Source of the DNA: Serpens sp964410065
GTDB lineage: Bacteria; Pseudomonadota; Gammaproteobacteria; Pseudomonadales; Pseudomonadaceae
Reading direction: 5' to 3'
Assembly (NCBI GenBank): GCA_964410065.1
Contig: CAYPFO010000006.1
Span: 25,950-89,949 of the forward strand
DNA: 64,000 nucleotides
Part shown: positions 34,538 to 43,285 of the stretch, one piece after another
Position numbering within the stretch: position 1 is the first letter of the stretch
How the letters are laid out: each line of letters begins with the position of its first letter
Notes under the pieces: generated by a model
Told to the model about the DNA's origin: nothing
Database searches by the model: none
The model's input: only the letters and a program-made list of their open reading frames with translations
Position numbers and translations under genes: made by a program

Positions 34538-37044
34538 TGGCCGGCCTGCCGTTACGCCGCCTGCTGGCGCTGGCGACGCGGCAACTGCTGCGTGATGCCC
34601 GCTCCGGGGAATTGCGCGTGTTGTTCGCGGCCATTCTGGTCGCAGTGGCCGCCAGCACGGCCATCGGCTATTTCAGCACCCGGCTGAACGATGCCATGTT
34701 GCTACGTGCCAGCGAATTCCTGGGTGCCGATCTGGTACTCAATGGCTCGACACCGGCCGTCCCGGAACAGGTACAAAGCGGCCTGCAGCTAGGTCTACAG
34801 CATGCCCGTGTGGTGGAATTCTCCAGCGTGATCGCCACCGACCAAGGCATTCAGCTGGCCAGCGTCAAAGCGGCAGACACTGAATACCCGCTACGCGGCG
34901 AACTGCGCAGCGCACCCGAGCCTTATGAAGCGGAGACTTCGGGTGCTGGACCGTCCCGCGGCGAAGCCTGGGCCGAGGCCCGCCTGTTCGCCACGCTGGA
35001 TCTCAAGGTTGGCGACAGTATCGAGGTTGGAGAAAAGCAACTGCGCCTGAGCCGCGTCCTGACCTACGAGCCGGACCGCGCTGGCGACTTCTACAGCCTG
35101 ACACCCCGCGTGCTGATGCACCTCGACGACCTGGACGCCACCGGCATCGTGCAACCGGGTAGCCGGGTCCGCTATCGGGAGCTATGGACCGGCGATCCCC
35201 AGCAATTGGCGGATTATCGCGCCGCCATCGCCGGCCAGCTGAGCCCACACCAGCGCCTGGAAGACACCCGTGACGGCAATCGACAAATCGGCAGTGCGCT
35301 GGGCCGCGCAGAACGCTACCTGAATCTCGCCAGCCTGGCAGCCGTCTTGCTTGCTGGCGTGGCCGTGGCGCTGTCGGCCAGCCGGTTCGCCATTCGCCGC
35401 TACGATGCCAGCGCGTTGCTGCGTTGCCTGGGCCTGTCACGCCATGAAGCATTGGGACTCTATGCCCTGCAGCTGGCCATGCTCGGCCTGTTGGCCAGCA
35501 GCCTGGGTGCCGCGCTCGGCTGGCTGGCACAGCATGGGCTGTTTCACCTGCTGCGGGATCTGCTGCCCGCCGACATCCCTCCCGGCGGCTTGCTCCCCGC
35601 CCTGGCGGGCATGGCCATTGGCTTGCTGGCGTTGGCGGGGTTTGCCCTACCGCCACTGGCGGCATTAGGGCGAGTGCCGCCGCTGCGCGTGCTGCGCAGC
35701 GATGTCTTGCCCTTGCCACCCAGCGCCTGGCTGGTTTACGGCTCCGCCCTTCTGGCGCTGGGCATCATCATGTGGCGCTTGAGCCTGGACCTTGCCCTCA
35801 CCCTGGCCATGATCGGCGGCGGACTGGTGGCCGTCTTGCTGTTAGGCGGACTGTTGCTGTTCGGCCTCCAGAGCCTGCGCCGCCTGCTGAGCAATGCCAG
35901 CCTGCCTTGGCGCCTCGGCTTGGGCCAATTGCTGCGCCACCCGCTGGCCGCCGCCGGCCAGGCGTTGGCGTTCGGCCTGATTCTGCTGGCCATGGCGCTG
36001 ATCGCCTTGCTACGCGGCGAACTGCTGGATACCTGGCAGGCACAATTGCCGGCCGATGCGCCCAACCATTTCGCCCTGAATATTCTGCCTGCCGACAAGG
36101 ACGCCTTTACCGCACGACTGGCGACCTTGCAGGTGCGCGCCGCCCCGTTATATCCCGTGGTGCCGGGTCGCCTGATCGCCATCAACGACCAGCCGGTACG
36201 CCAACTCGTCAGCAAGGAGTCACAAGGTGAGCGGGCCATTCGCCGCGACCTCAGCCTGACCTGGGCCGCCGACCTACCTGCTGACAACCTGCTCAAGGCC
36301 GGCCACTGGTGGCGGCCGCACAACGCACCGGATGCACTGCCGGGTGTTTCGGTGGAGAGCGAACTGGCCGAAAGCCTGGGACTGCAACTGGGTGACCGAC
36401 TGCGCTTCAACGTGGGCGGCAGTGAGCGCGAGACACGGGTCACCAGCCTGCGCGAAGTGGACTGGAACAATTTCCAACCCAACTTCTACATGATCTTCGA
36501 ACCGGGCACGCTGCAAGACCTGCCGGCCACCTACCTGACCAGCTTCTATTTGCCCGCCGGCCAGGAACGTCAGCTGGTCGAGCTGGCCCGCGCCTTCCCG
36601 ACCGTTACCCTACTGCAAGTGGATGCCCTGCTGACGCAACTGCGCAGCATCCTCTCGCAGGTAACGCTGGCCATCGAATATGTCCTGTTGTTTGTACTGG
36701 CCGCCGGCCTGGCCGTGCTGTTTGCAGGCCTGCAGGCGACTCTGGATGAACGCATTCGCCAAGGCGCCCTGTTACGGGCGCTGGGCGCCCAGCGGCGCCT
36801 GCTGATCAAGGCCCGACGCAGCGAATTCGCCTTGCTTGGCGCCACCAGCGGCGTGCTTGCGGCACTGGGCTGCGAGTTGATCAGCGCCCTACTCTATCGT
36901 TTCGCCTTCGACCTCACCTGGCATCCGCATCCCTGGTTGTTGCTGCTGCCCGTGCTGGGTGCCTTGCTGATCGGCGGCGCCGGGATGCTCGGCACCCGTC
37001 GCGCACTTAACGCCAGCCCCCTGCAGGTGCTGCGCGAAGGTTGA
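34537..37044 (+). CDS. FtsX-like ABC transporter permease (YbbP-like)
   Basis: An 835-residue inner-membrane permease. A first TM segment lies near residues 22-40, a large periplasmic domain follows, and there are FtsX-type TM clusters around 255-500 and again in the C-terminal 150 residues. The product ends with the family-typical NASPLQVLREG. The ATG at 34537 overlaps the ATPase stop; a TTG one codon upstream is unlikely. It pairs with the ATPase as a YbbA-YbbP transporter. Its function is not established even in model species. Confidence 0.9.
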   Translation: MAGLPLRRLLALATRQLLRDARSGELRVLFAAILVAVAASTAIGYFSTRLNDAMLLRASEFLGADLVLNGSTPAVPEQVQSGLQLGLQHARVVEFSSVIATDQGIQLASVKAADTEYPLRGELRSAPEPYEAETSGAGPSRGEAWAEARLFATLDLKVGDSIEVGEKQLRLSRVLTYEPDRAGDFYSLTPRVLMHLDDLDATGIVQPGSRVRYRELWTGDPQQLADYRAAIAGQLSPHQRLEDTRDGNRQIGSALGRAERYLNLASLAAVLLAGVAVALSASRFAIRRYDASALLRCLGLSRHEALGLYALQLAMLGLLASSLGAALGWLAQHGLFHLLRDLLPADIPPGGLLPALAGMAIGLLALAGFALPPLAALGRVPPLRVLRSDVLPLPPSAWLVYGSALLALGIIMWRLSLDLALTLAMIGGGLVAVLLLGGLLLFGLQSLRRLLSNASLPWRLGLGQLLRHPLAAAGQALAFGLILLAMALIALLRGELLDTWQAQLPADAPNHFALNILPADKDAFTARLATLQVRAAPLYPVVPGRLIAINDQPVRQLVSKESQGERAIRRDLSLTWAADLPADNLLKAGHWWRPHNAPDALPGVSVESELAESLGLQLGDRLRFNVGGSERETRVTSLREVDWNNFQPNFYMIFEPGTLQDLPATYLTSFYLPAGQERQLVELARAFPTVTLLQVDALLTQLRSILSQVTLAIEYVLLFVLAAGLAVLFAGLQATLDERIRQGALLRALGAQRRLLIKARRSEFALLGATSGVLAALGCELISALLYRFAFDLTWHPHPWLLLLPVLGALLIGGAGMLGTRRALNASPLQVLREG

Positions 37045-37081
37045 CTTTGTACACTTATCTTTCTGTCAGATTTGGAATGCC

Positions 37082-37579
37082 ATGAGCCGTTATCGTCCGC
37101 CCCGCAGCGCCGGTACGCCGCTGATTACCCCGGAAGGGGAAGCGCGCCTGCGCGCCGAACTGCATGAACTGTGGAATGTGCGTCGACCCCAGGTGACCCA
37201 ATCGGTGAGCGAAGCCGCCGCCCAGGGCGATCGCTCGGAGAACGCCGAGTACACCTACGGCAAGAAGATGCTGCGCGAGATCGATAGCCGCGTGCGCTTT
37301 CTGCGCAAGCGCCTGGAAAGTCTCAAGGTGGTCAGCGAACGGCCCAGTGATCCCGACAAGGTCTACTTTGGCGCCTGGGTCACGCTTGAGGATGATGAAG
37401 GCGAGACCACGCGCTACCGCATCGTCGGACCGGACGAACTGGATCTGAAGAACCACCTGATCAGCATCGATGCCCCGCTGGCGCGCGCCCTGGTCGGCAA
37501 GGCGCTGGACGCTGAAGTGCGCGTCGCCACGCCGACGGGCGAGAAAATCTGGTATGTAGTGGCGATCGATTACCCTTGA
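37082..37579 (+). CDS. greB: transcription elongation factor GreB
   Basis: A 165-residue GreA/GreB-type factor that enters the RNA polymerase secondary channel and stimulates cleavage of backtracked RNA. The coiled-coil N-terminus (LITPEGEARLRAELHELW, then AAAQGDRSENAEYTYGKKMLREID) carries the acidic tip. The C-terminal domain is FKBP-like (LISIDAPLARALVGKALDAEV). The RPQVTQ and YGKKMLREIDSR segments favour GreB over GreA. Convergent with the next gene, overlapping by 10 bp. Confidence 0.94.
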   Translation: MSRYRPPRSAGTPLITPEGEARLRAELHELWNVRRPQVTQSVSEAAAQGDRSENAEYTYGKKMLREIDSRVRFLRKRLESLKVVSERPSDPDKVYFGAWVTLEDDEGETTRYRIVGPDELDLKNHLISIDAPLARALVGKALDAEVRVATPTGEKIWYVVAIDYP

Positions 37580-37896
37580 ATCAGCCCCGTGCGGCGCGTG
37601 ATCAATCCCTTGCGGGCAATGCGAGTCAGGTCATGAATATAGTGAGCCGCCTGCTCACCGCGCGGTGCTTCGATAACGGCCAAATCGAAACTGTCCGTTG
37701 CGTAAGCGGACAACGAATCACCTTCGGCACTGAACTGGATCAGTAGGGTTTTGGGCTTACCCCAGCGCTTCGGCACGCCATCCAGGTAGCGTAAAAGCGT
37801 GGGTTGATGACAACCGCCCAGGAGAATCTTGGGATCGCGGCAGATCAGCCCGGACGTGATCGGGGCCAGACGTAGCTTGCTGTGCTGTACATTCAT
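37570..37896 (-). CDS. conserved hypothetical protein (108 aa)
   Basis: I do not recognise the family. The product is soluble, basic at the C-terminus and has no signal peptide or TM segment. A good ribosome site (GGAAGAG) precedes the ATG at 37896. A 16-nt palindrome lies 26 bp upstream. The 3' end overlaps greB by 10 bp. A gene of unknown function sits at this place in PAO1 as I recall, which supports a real gene. Confidence 0.6.
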   Translation of the reverse strand: MNVQHSKLRLAPITSGLICRDPKILLGGCHQPTLLRYLDGVPKRWGKPKTLLIQFSAEGDSLSAYATDSFDLAVIEAPRGEQAAHYIHDLTRIARKGLITRRTGLIQG

Positions 37897-37921
37897 TTGG
37901 AACTCTTCCGCCTCAAAGGGA

Positions 37922-37937
37922 ACCGCTGGACAGCGGT
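37922..37937. repeat. short palindrome upstream of 108-aa gene
   Basis: ACCGCTG and CAGCGGT flank a 2-nt centre (GA). It could be an operator or simply a small hairpin in the leader. Confidence 0.35.
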
Positions 37938-38075
37938 GGGAGGCGACACCGGAACCAGCGCTTTAGCGGTATTTCGAAGTCATGGACTCCAGGCGCCCCG
38001 CAAGTAGCTGACTAAATCGGCGCAAGGCATGAATCCTATGGAAATCAGCCCGTTACTGTCAACCGGCGAGTGTTT

Positions 38076-38606
38076 ATGAATCCCCCTCATTTGCGTCTGT
38101 TTTTCGCCTTGCCCTGCCCGCCACAGCCGGCCGCGCAAATAGTCTTTTGGCGAGACAGCCTGGGCATAAAAGGGCAGCCAGTGGCGCCTGCCGACCTGCA
38201 TGTGACCCTGGCGTTTCTCGGTCAACAACCGCAGGACAGGCTGCCATTGCTTGAACAAATTGCAGCCAGGCTTCAGGCCATACGTTTTCAGGTGCAATTT
38301 GATCAACTGCAGCTGTGGCACTCCGGCCTGCTGGTACTTGCCTCCAGCCAACCGCCTGAAGCGCTGCTCCACCTGCAGCGTGAACTTCAACGCCACCTGC
38401 TCGACGCCGGCCTGCCGGTGGAGTCCCGGCCGTTCCGCCCGCACTTGACACTGCTGCGTCGAAGTCACGCCGTGGCTTGTCCCGCGCCGGCGCCTTTCAC
38501 CTGGACGGCAGATGAATGGGGCTTGTTTGCTTCTGAATCCGGCTCCGTCAGCCCCCGTTACCGGTTGTTGAAAGGGTGGCCGTTGCTGCCGCAAAACGGC
38601 GCCTGA
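38076..38606 (+). CDS. thpR: RNA 2',3'-cyclic phosphodiesterase (2'-5' RNA ligase family)
   Basis: A 176-residue 2H phosphoesterase with both HxT motifs: LHVTLAFLG near residue 45 and FRPHLTLLR near 125. It opens 2',3'-cyclic phosphates on RNA ends and was named for reversible 2'-5' ligation. The ATG at 38076 is preferred to a GTG two codons earlier. In PAO1, as remembered, lipA and lipH follow the equivalent gene; here lipA is absent. Confidence 0.9.
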   Translation: MNPPHLRLFFALPCPPQPAAQIVFWRDSLGIKGQPVAPADLHVTLAFLGQQPQDRLPLLEQIAARLQAIRFQVQFDQLQLWHSGLLVLASSQPPEALLHLQRELQRHLLDAGLPVESRPFRPHLTLLRRSHAVACPAPAPFTWTADEWGLFASESGSVSPRYRLLKGWPLLPQNGA

Positions 38607-38773
38607 TGGGTCATGGCGTAACAACGCCCCACGTCACCTTCTCTGTCAGGTGCTCGGAAACCCTTGGCCCAGAGCCGTTATGTGTAAAGCAGACAAAGCG
38701 GCATGCTTCCTGCTTGGTACTGTTTCCACGCGTGCGTCCATGGTTGCGCCGCTGTCCGTACCGAGTCCTGGTC

Positions 38774-39115
38774 ATGAACAAGCCCCTGTTTGCCCTTTTA
38801 CTGGTTCTCATCGTTGGCTTGTCCGGCCTCGGCCTGCTGTTGCCGCCCTCCCAGCCCCTGTTCGCCGGGACGCCCACTCCCGATGCTGACCTCGAGCCGA
38901 ACCGTCCGCTGCCTCCTGACTGGGAACAGCGCATGCGGGCCTACCACAAGGCACAAGCACGCCTGCAGCTCAACCAGAGTCTGTCCCCCGAGGACAAGCG
39001 TGCGGCGCTGGAGCGTCTGCGCAACGAGCATTTCAATGGAGAGGAGCTTCGCTGGCTGGAGCGTTTCCCGACCCTCGAGACCGCTCCACTGACGCCCCCT
39101 GCGCCGCCACATTGA
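38774..39115 (+). CDS. short lipase-chaperone-like protein, probable remnant
   Basis: A 113-residue protein with an N-terminal membrane anchor (NKPLFALLLVLIVGLSGLGLLLPP), a proline-rich linker, and a C-terminal charged helix (residues about 50-100) with RMRAYHKAQARL and ERLRNEHFNGEELRWLERF. The last segment resembles the C-terminal repeat of lipase foldases (LipH/Lif), which are about 340 residues. The large middle foldase domain is missing. Its position after thpR, where lipA-lipH sits in PAO1 (from memory), suggests a gene reduced by deletion. No clear ribosome site was seen. A stand-alone small protein is the alternative. Confidence 0.55.
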   Translation: MNKPLFALLLVLIVGLSGLGLLLPPSQPLFAGTPTPDADLEPNRPLPPDWEQRMRAYHKAQARLQLNQSLSPEDKRAALERLRNEHFNGEELRWLERFPTLETAPLTPPAPPH

Positions 39116-39152
39116 GTAAACTGGCCGCTTTGTCACGTTTGCAGCGAGCGCC

Positions 39153-39953
39153 ATGCACCTCATCGATATCGGCCTGAACCTTACTCATCCCAGCCTTGCC
39201 CGTGACCTTGACGGCGTGCTCGAGCGCGCCGAAGCCGCCGGCGTCACGCAAATGATCCTTACCGGCACCAGCCTGCCGGAAAGCGAACAGGCATTACAGC
39301 TTTGCGAGCAGCATGATCCCGAGCAACGGCAACTGTTCAGTACCGCGGGCGTGCATCCCCACGCAGCCAGTCAGTGGACTGCCGCTGTAGCCGCTCAACT
39401 GGGTGAGTTGCTGCGCCACGAGCGGGTGCGCGCAGTAGGTGAATGCGGCCTCGACTTCAATCGTGATTTCTCGCCGCGCCCGCAGCAGGAAAAAGCGCTG
39501 GAAGAACAGCTTGAGCTCGCGGTCGAGTTGCAAATGCCGGTTTTCCTCCATGAGCGCGATGCGGACCAGCGCCTACTGGCCATCCTGCGCGACTCTCGCG
39601 ACCGCTTGCCGGCCGCCGTGGTGCACTGTTTCACCGGCGAGCGGCAGGCCCTGTTCGGCTATCTGGATCTGGACCTGCATATCGGCATCACGGGCTGGAT
39701 CTGCGATGAACGCCGCGGCACCCATCTGCATCCACTGGTTCGGGAGATCCCCGTTGGCCGACTGATGCTGGAAAGCGATGCACCCTATCTGCTGCCGCGC
39801 ACGCTGCGTCCAAAACCGAAAAGCGGTCACAACGAACCGGCTTACCTGGGCGAAGTGTTGCGCTGCGTCGCGCTGCATCGCAACGAAAGCGTCGAAGCCG
39901 TAGCCGCACACACCAGCGCATGCGCCCGGCAGTTTTTTGCATTGCCGGATTAA
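39153..39953 (+). CDS. tatD: TatD-family metal-dependent DNase
   Basis: A 266-residue TatD-type hydrolase. Metal ligands are seen at the N-terminus (MHLIDIGLNLTH), GVHPHAA, AVGECGLDFNR, FLHERDAD, VVHCFTGE and MLESDAPYL. The last blocks (PRTLRPKPKSGHNEP) favour TatD itself over YcfH or YjjV. It is a 3'-5' exonuclease linked to DNA repair and degradation in E. coli. Single gene with its own start; the next gene begins about 130 bp downstream. Confidence 0.92.
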   Translation: MHLIDIGLNLTHPSLARDLDGVLERAEAAGVTQMILTGTSLPESEQALQLCEQHDPEQRQLFSTAGVHPHAASQWTAAVAAQLGELLRHERVRAVGECGLDFNRDFSPRPQQEKALEEQLELAVELQMPVFLHERDADQRLLAILRDSRDRLPAAVVHCFTGERQALFGYLDLDLHIGITGWICDERRGTHLHPLVREIPVGRLMLESDAPYLLPRTLRPKPKSGHNEPAYLGEVLRCVALHRNESVEAVAAHTSACARQFFALPD

Positions 39954-40087
39954 CGGGCTCAAGTCGAGGCAACCTCAGGCCGTTAATGGGTTCGAGCAAA
40001 GAGTTGATTACCATCAGCGGGCCGGGCATTCTGACCACCAATGATGGCAACAAGCCACCCAATAAATCCGACAATAGAAGCAGTCTA

Positions 40088-41569
40088 ATGGCCCTCTGGA
40101 TTCGCGATCTTTCTCTCAAATACAAGTTTTGGGCCCTTAATGCCGTCTCCTTCGCCACGACGCTGTTACTGGTGCTATTCGCCATGTTGCAAGAGCAGGA
40201 TGGCCGAGCCAGCGAAGCCCGCCATCAGGCGCAACTCAAGGCACAACTGCTGGCCAACTGGCCAAGCCAGCAAGCGCTGCCACACGATCCGCTGCTGGTG
40301 TCCTTTGCCAAGGGTGAAAACCCTCAGTTGCAAGGTCAGCGCACTACTCGCCTGGCGACTGCTACGGGCTGGGTCGCGCTGGACCATGACGTACTCTTCG
40401 GTCAGCAACCCTTGATTGGCGCCCACGTCATCGACCTCGCCAATGACCAGCGTATGGCGGTACTGGCTCGCGCGCCCAGCCTGAGCCAAGTGTTCTTTGA
40501 TCGCATGGGCCACTATGCCCTCGCCGTGCTGATTTTGATGCTGGTCCTGCTGGCCAGCTCGCAGTTGCTGATCCGGTTTCTGCTCGGCCACCTCGACACG
40601 CTCAGGAACGTGATGCTGCATGTTGAGAAATCCGGCGACCTCGCAGCCCGCGTGCCGTTTGCAAGCGGCGACGAGGTTGGCCAGATGGCCAGCGCCTTCA
40701 ATGCCATGCAAAACGGCTATCAGCGCATTGTCAGCGTCGTGGCGCAAAGTGCCAGCCGTCTCGATAACGGGGCGTCACGCCTGGCGGCAGACATGAACGA
40801 CGTGCAGCAGGGCATGCTCGGCCAGCAAAGTGAAACCGACCAGACAGCCACCGCAATCAACGAAATGTCGGCCACCGTCCACCACATCGCTCAGCATGCG
40901 GCCGATACGCGCGATCAATCCAAGTCAGCCGATGAATTGGCGGGCGCCGGACAATCGGTAGTGCACCGCGTCGAGGGCTCCATCGCCACGCTGTCCAAAG
41001 GGGTGCAGGAAACCGCCCAGATGATCGAGCGGCTGGCTGAAGACAGTCAAAAGATCAGCGGCGTGGTAAGCGTGATTCACGGCATCGCCGACCAGACCAA
41101 CCTGCTCGCGCTGAACGCCGCCATTGAAGCCGCTCGCGCTGGCGAACAGGGTCGGGGGTTTGCCGTAGTTGCCGATGAAGTGCGTCACCTGGCCAAGCGC
41201 GTGCAAAATTCCACCGACGAAATCACCCAGATGGTCGCCGCCCTACAAGGCGGCACCCGCGACGCCGTGGAGTTCATGCAGGAAAGCTCCCTGCGGGCCG
41301 ACGACTGCGTGCAACTGGCCCAGGAGGCCGGTACAGCGCTCACGGCAATCACCAATGCCGTGGCGCAAATGCGCGAGAGCAATACGCAAATTGCGGTTGC
41401 CGCGGAACAGCAGAGCCAAGTGGCGGAAGAAATGACCCGTTCGGTGGTGGGTATCCGTGACTTCTCCGAACTGACCGTGCGCAAAACCAGCACGTCCACC
41501 GCGACCAGCAACGAACTGGCTCATCTGGCCGCCGAGCTGAGCAAGGCGATTCGCCAACTCAAACTCTGA
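40088..41569 (+). CDS. methyl-accepting chemotaxis protein
   Basis: A 493-residue chemoreceptor. TM1 is at about residues 14-34 and a short periplasmic region of roughly 100 residues follows. TM2 is near 143-163 (ALAVLILMLVLLASSQLLI). A HAMP domain (GHLDTLRNVMLHVEKSGDL) and the cytoplasmic signalling domain come next. The hairpin tip is DQTNLLALNAAIEAARAGEQGRGFAVVADEVR. The small input domain matches no ligand family I recognise. The ATG at 40088 was chosen; upstream codons overlap tatD. It relays a signal to CheA/CheW elsewhere in the genome. Confidence 0.9.
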   Translation: MALWIRDLSLKYKFWALNAVSFATTLLLVLFAMLQEQDGRASEARHQAQLKAQLLANWPSQQALPHDPLLVSFAKGENPQLQGQRTTRLATATGWVALDHDVLFGQQPLIGAHVIDLANDQRMAVLARAPSLSQVFFDRMGHYALAVLILMLVLLASSQLLIRFLLGHLDTLRNVMLHVEKSGDLAARVPFASGDEVGQMASAFNAMQNGYQRIVSVVAQSASRLDNGASRLAADMNDVQQGMLGQQSETDQTATAINEMSATVHHIAQHAADTRDQSKSADELAGAGQSVVHRVEGSIATLSKGVQETAQMIERLAEDSQKISGVVSVIHGIADQTNLLALNAAIEAARAGEQGRGFAVVADEVRHLAKRVQNSTDEITQMVAALQGGTRDAVEFMQESSLRADDCVQLAQEAGTALTAITNAVAQMRESNTQIAVAAEQQSQVAEEMTRSVVGIRDFSELTVRKTSTSTATSNELAHLAAELSKAIRQLKL

Positions 41570-41590
41570 AGCCGGCAGGCGCAGGCCGCC

Positions 41591-42385
41591 TCAGTCGAAG
41601 ACCACTACGGTTTGTCGGCTCAGCGCCACCAGCTCACCGGCCGACGTCCACAAGCTCGCTGCGATGTGCCCATAGCCATCGCGAGCATGCTCGATGCGCG
41701 CCTGGTACTGGCACCAATCGCGACTGCTCATCACCGGCCGCGGCTGAACGATCTCGATGGTCCAGGTCAATGAACTGCCCGGCGCAGGACTGCGCAGGTG
41801 GCTGAGCAGCGCCGGTGGCCAGGCATCCACCAGGGCGAGCAACAGGCTCTCATCCACCGCGACATCCGGCACCTCACCCCGCAGGCGCACCCAGCCGCCC
41901 ATCTCTCGCGAAGGGTTGTTGCTGAACGGCAAACCGCCCTGCCCCCAACGCATGGCCAGATGGCGCGTGAACTCTGGCGTCACGCCGCGCAGATAAGGCA
42001 GCTCCTGACAGCTCTCCACCGCCTTGATCGGCGGAGCAGGCTCGGCCTCCACAGCCACGGTAGAACTGCGCCCCGAGCCGAAACTGCCCTGCACCAGCGT
42101 CACCACTTGGCCATCCTGCACGGCGCGCCCTAGCACCTGGCTGACGGCGCGCCCTTCGCGCAACATCTCGACCTCAAAATGCACCGCCTTGGCGCATTCC
42201 ATCGGCGCCACAAAGGTGATAGCCAACGAACGCAACGGACGCTCGAGAGGTACCCGAGCGCGCATGGCCTGATAAACCAGCGCCACGGCCACCCCACCAA
42301 AAACGGCACGCCCTTGGCCCCATTGTTCCGGCACACTCATGGCAGCTTCGCCACGGCCGGCTCGCATCACGTCGAAAAAATCCAT
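41591..42385 (-). CDS. acyl-CoA thioesterase, TesB-like double hotdog
   Basis: A 264-residue protein of the thioesterase-like (4HBT_3/TesB-like) family. The N-terminal hotdog (WGQGRAVFGGVAVALVYQAMRARV, then SLAITFVAPMECAKAVHFEVEMLREGRAVS) and the C-terminal one (SLTWTIEIVQP, DGYGHIAASLWTSAGELVALSRQTVVVFD) are typical. It probably hydrolyses acyl-CoA esters in the cytoplasm; chain length cannot be read. The ATG at 42385 has GAAGG upstream. Convergent with the chemoreceptor gene. Confidence 0.85.
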   Translation of the reverse strand: MDFFDVMRAGRGEAAMSVPEQWGQGRAVFGGVAVALVYQAMRARVPLERPLRSLAITFVAPMECAKAVHFEVEMLREGRAVSQVLGRAVQDGQVVTLVQGSFGSGRSSTVAVEAEPAPPIKAVESCQELPYLRGVTPEFTRHLAMRWGQGGLPFSNNPSREMGGWVRLRGEVPDVAVDESLLLALVDAWPPALLSHLRSPAPGSSLTWTIEIVQPRPVMSSRDWCQYQARIEHARDGYGHIAASLWTSAGELVALSRQTVVVFD

Positions 42386-42520
42386 TGGCAACCTTCGGCA
42401 CATACAGAGTTAAGGAATGCACAGGCACGCGCGGCGCCCCGTTCCGGCAACGCTAGCGAACTCGGTCGCGTCGACCAACGGGCACCTATGCCAAACAGGA
42501 GGGGGAATCAGCAATTACGC

Positions 42521-43285
42521 TTACCGAGGCAAAACCCGCTGCAAGCGCACCAACGCTCGCTCAGCCTGCTGCTCGGCAGTGGCGAGCGGCACCTGCCAGG
42601 CGGCGCAACAGAGACGCAGATCAGGCTCGACCTTCGCACGTTCCAGCCATTGCCAGCGATCATGCCATTCGCCCAGTGACGTTTGTGCGCGCTGCAGAGC
42701 CTTGGCCGCGTTGTTGGGGATGCCGGCATGCTTGGGGTAGGCCTGCGCGCCGTAGCGCACCCGTTTGATCAACAGGCGCAGGCGATGTGGATCGTGGTCA
42801 GGATCGCGCAGCGCTTCGGCCAGACGATGACGCTCCCGAACCAGCTGCTTGCGTGTACGAGGGCCGAGCGGTGGCAACAGCCGGTTACGCTCAGCGGTAC
42901 GCCACAACGCGGGCCAGGCCACGAGAATGGTCTGCAATTGCTGTAACGGTGCACCGCGCAACACACGCTGGTAACCCTTATCCAGCTCCAGCCGGCGCCA
43001 TCGGATCGCCTCGTCATGCTCCCAATGGTTCAGCTCGGCCAGCAACACCTCTCGATCGCGCAGCGGACCGCTCATCTCCCCCAGTGCCTTGGTGGCCTGT
43101 TCCAGCACCTCGACCCCGGGCAAGCCACGCAACGGGCGCAACAGGCTACGCAGCTTGCGCAAGGCGATGCGCAGGTCATGCAGTGCTTCGTCATCAGTGC
43201 GGGCCGTCAAGCGCGCTCGGCATGCCTGCAGTCGAACCTGCGTGCGCACCACTTCGGCCATCAGCTCATCGCTAAAGGACGCCAT
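42521..43285 (-). CDS. CHAD domain protein
   Basis: A 254-residue helical protein with the conserved histidine-containing pattern of CHAD domains: DDEALHDLRIALRKLRSLLRPLR near residue 40 and HRLRLLIKRVRYGAQAYPKH near 175. CHAD proteins bind polyphosphate through these histidines, arginines and lysines. The ATG at 43285 has GGAG upstream and lies 14 bp inside the end of tgpA, so it is the last gene of the moxR-DUF58-tgpA operon. How it relates to TgpA is unknown. Confidence 0.88.
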   Translation of the reverse strand: MASFSDELMAEVVRTQVRLQACRARLTARTDDEALHDLRIALRKLRSLLRPLRGLPGVEVLEQATKALGEMSGPLRDREVLLAELNHWEHDEAIRWRRLELDKGYQRVLRGAPLQQLQTILVAWPALWRTAERNRLLPPLGPRTRKQLVRERHRLAEALRDPDHDPHRLRLLIKRVRYGAQAYPKHAGIPNNAAKALQRAQTSLGEWHDRWQWLERAKVEPDLRLCCAAWQVPLATAEQQAERALVRLQRVLPR

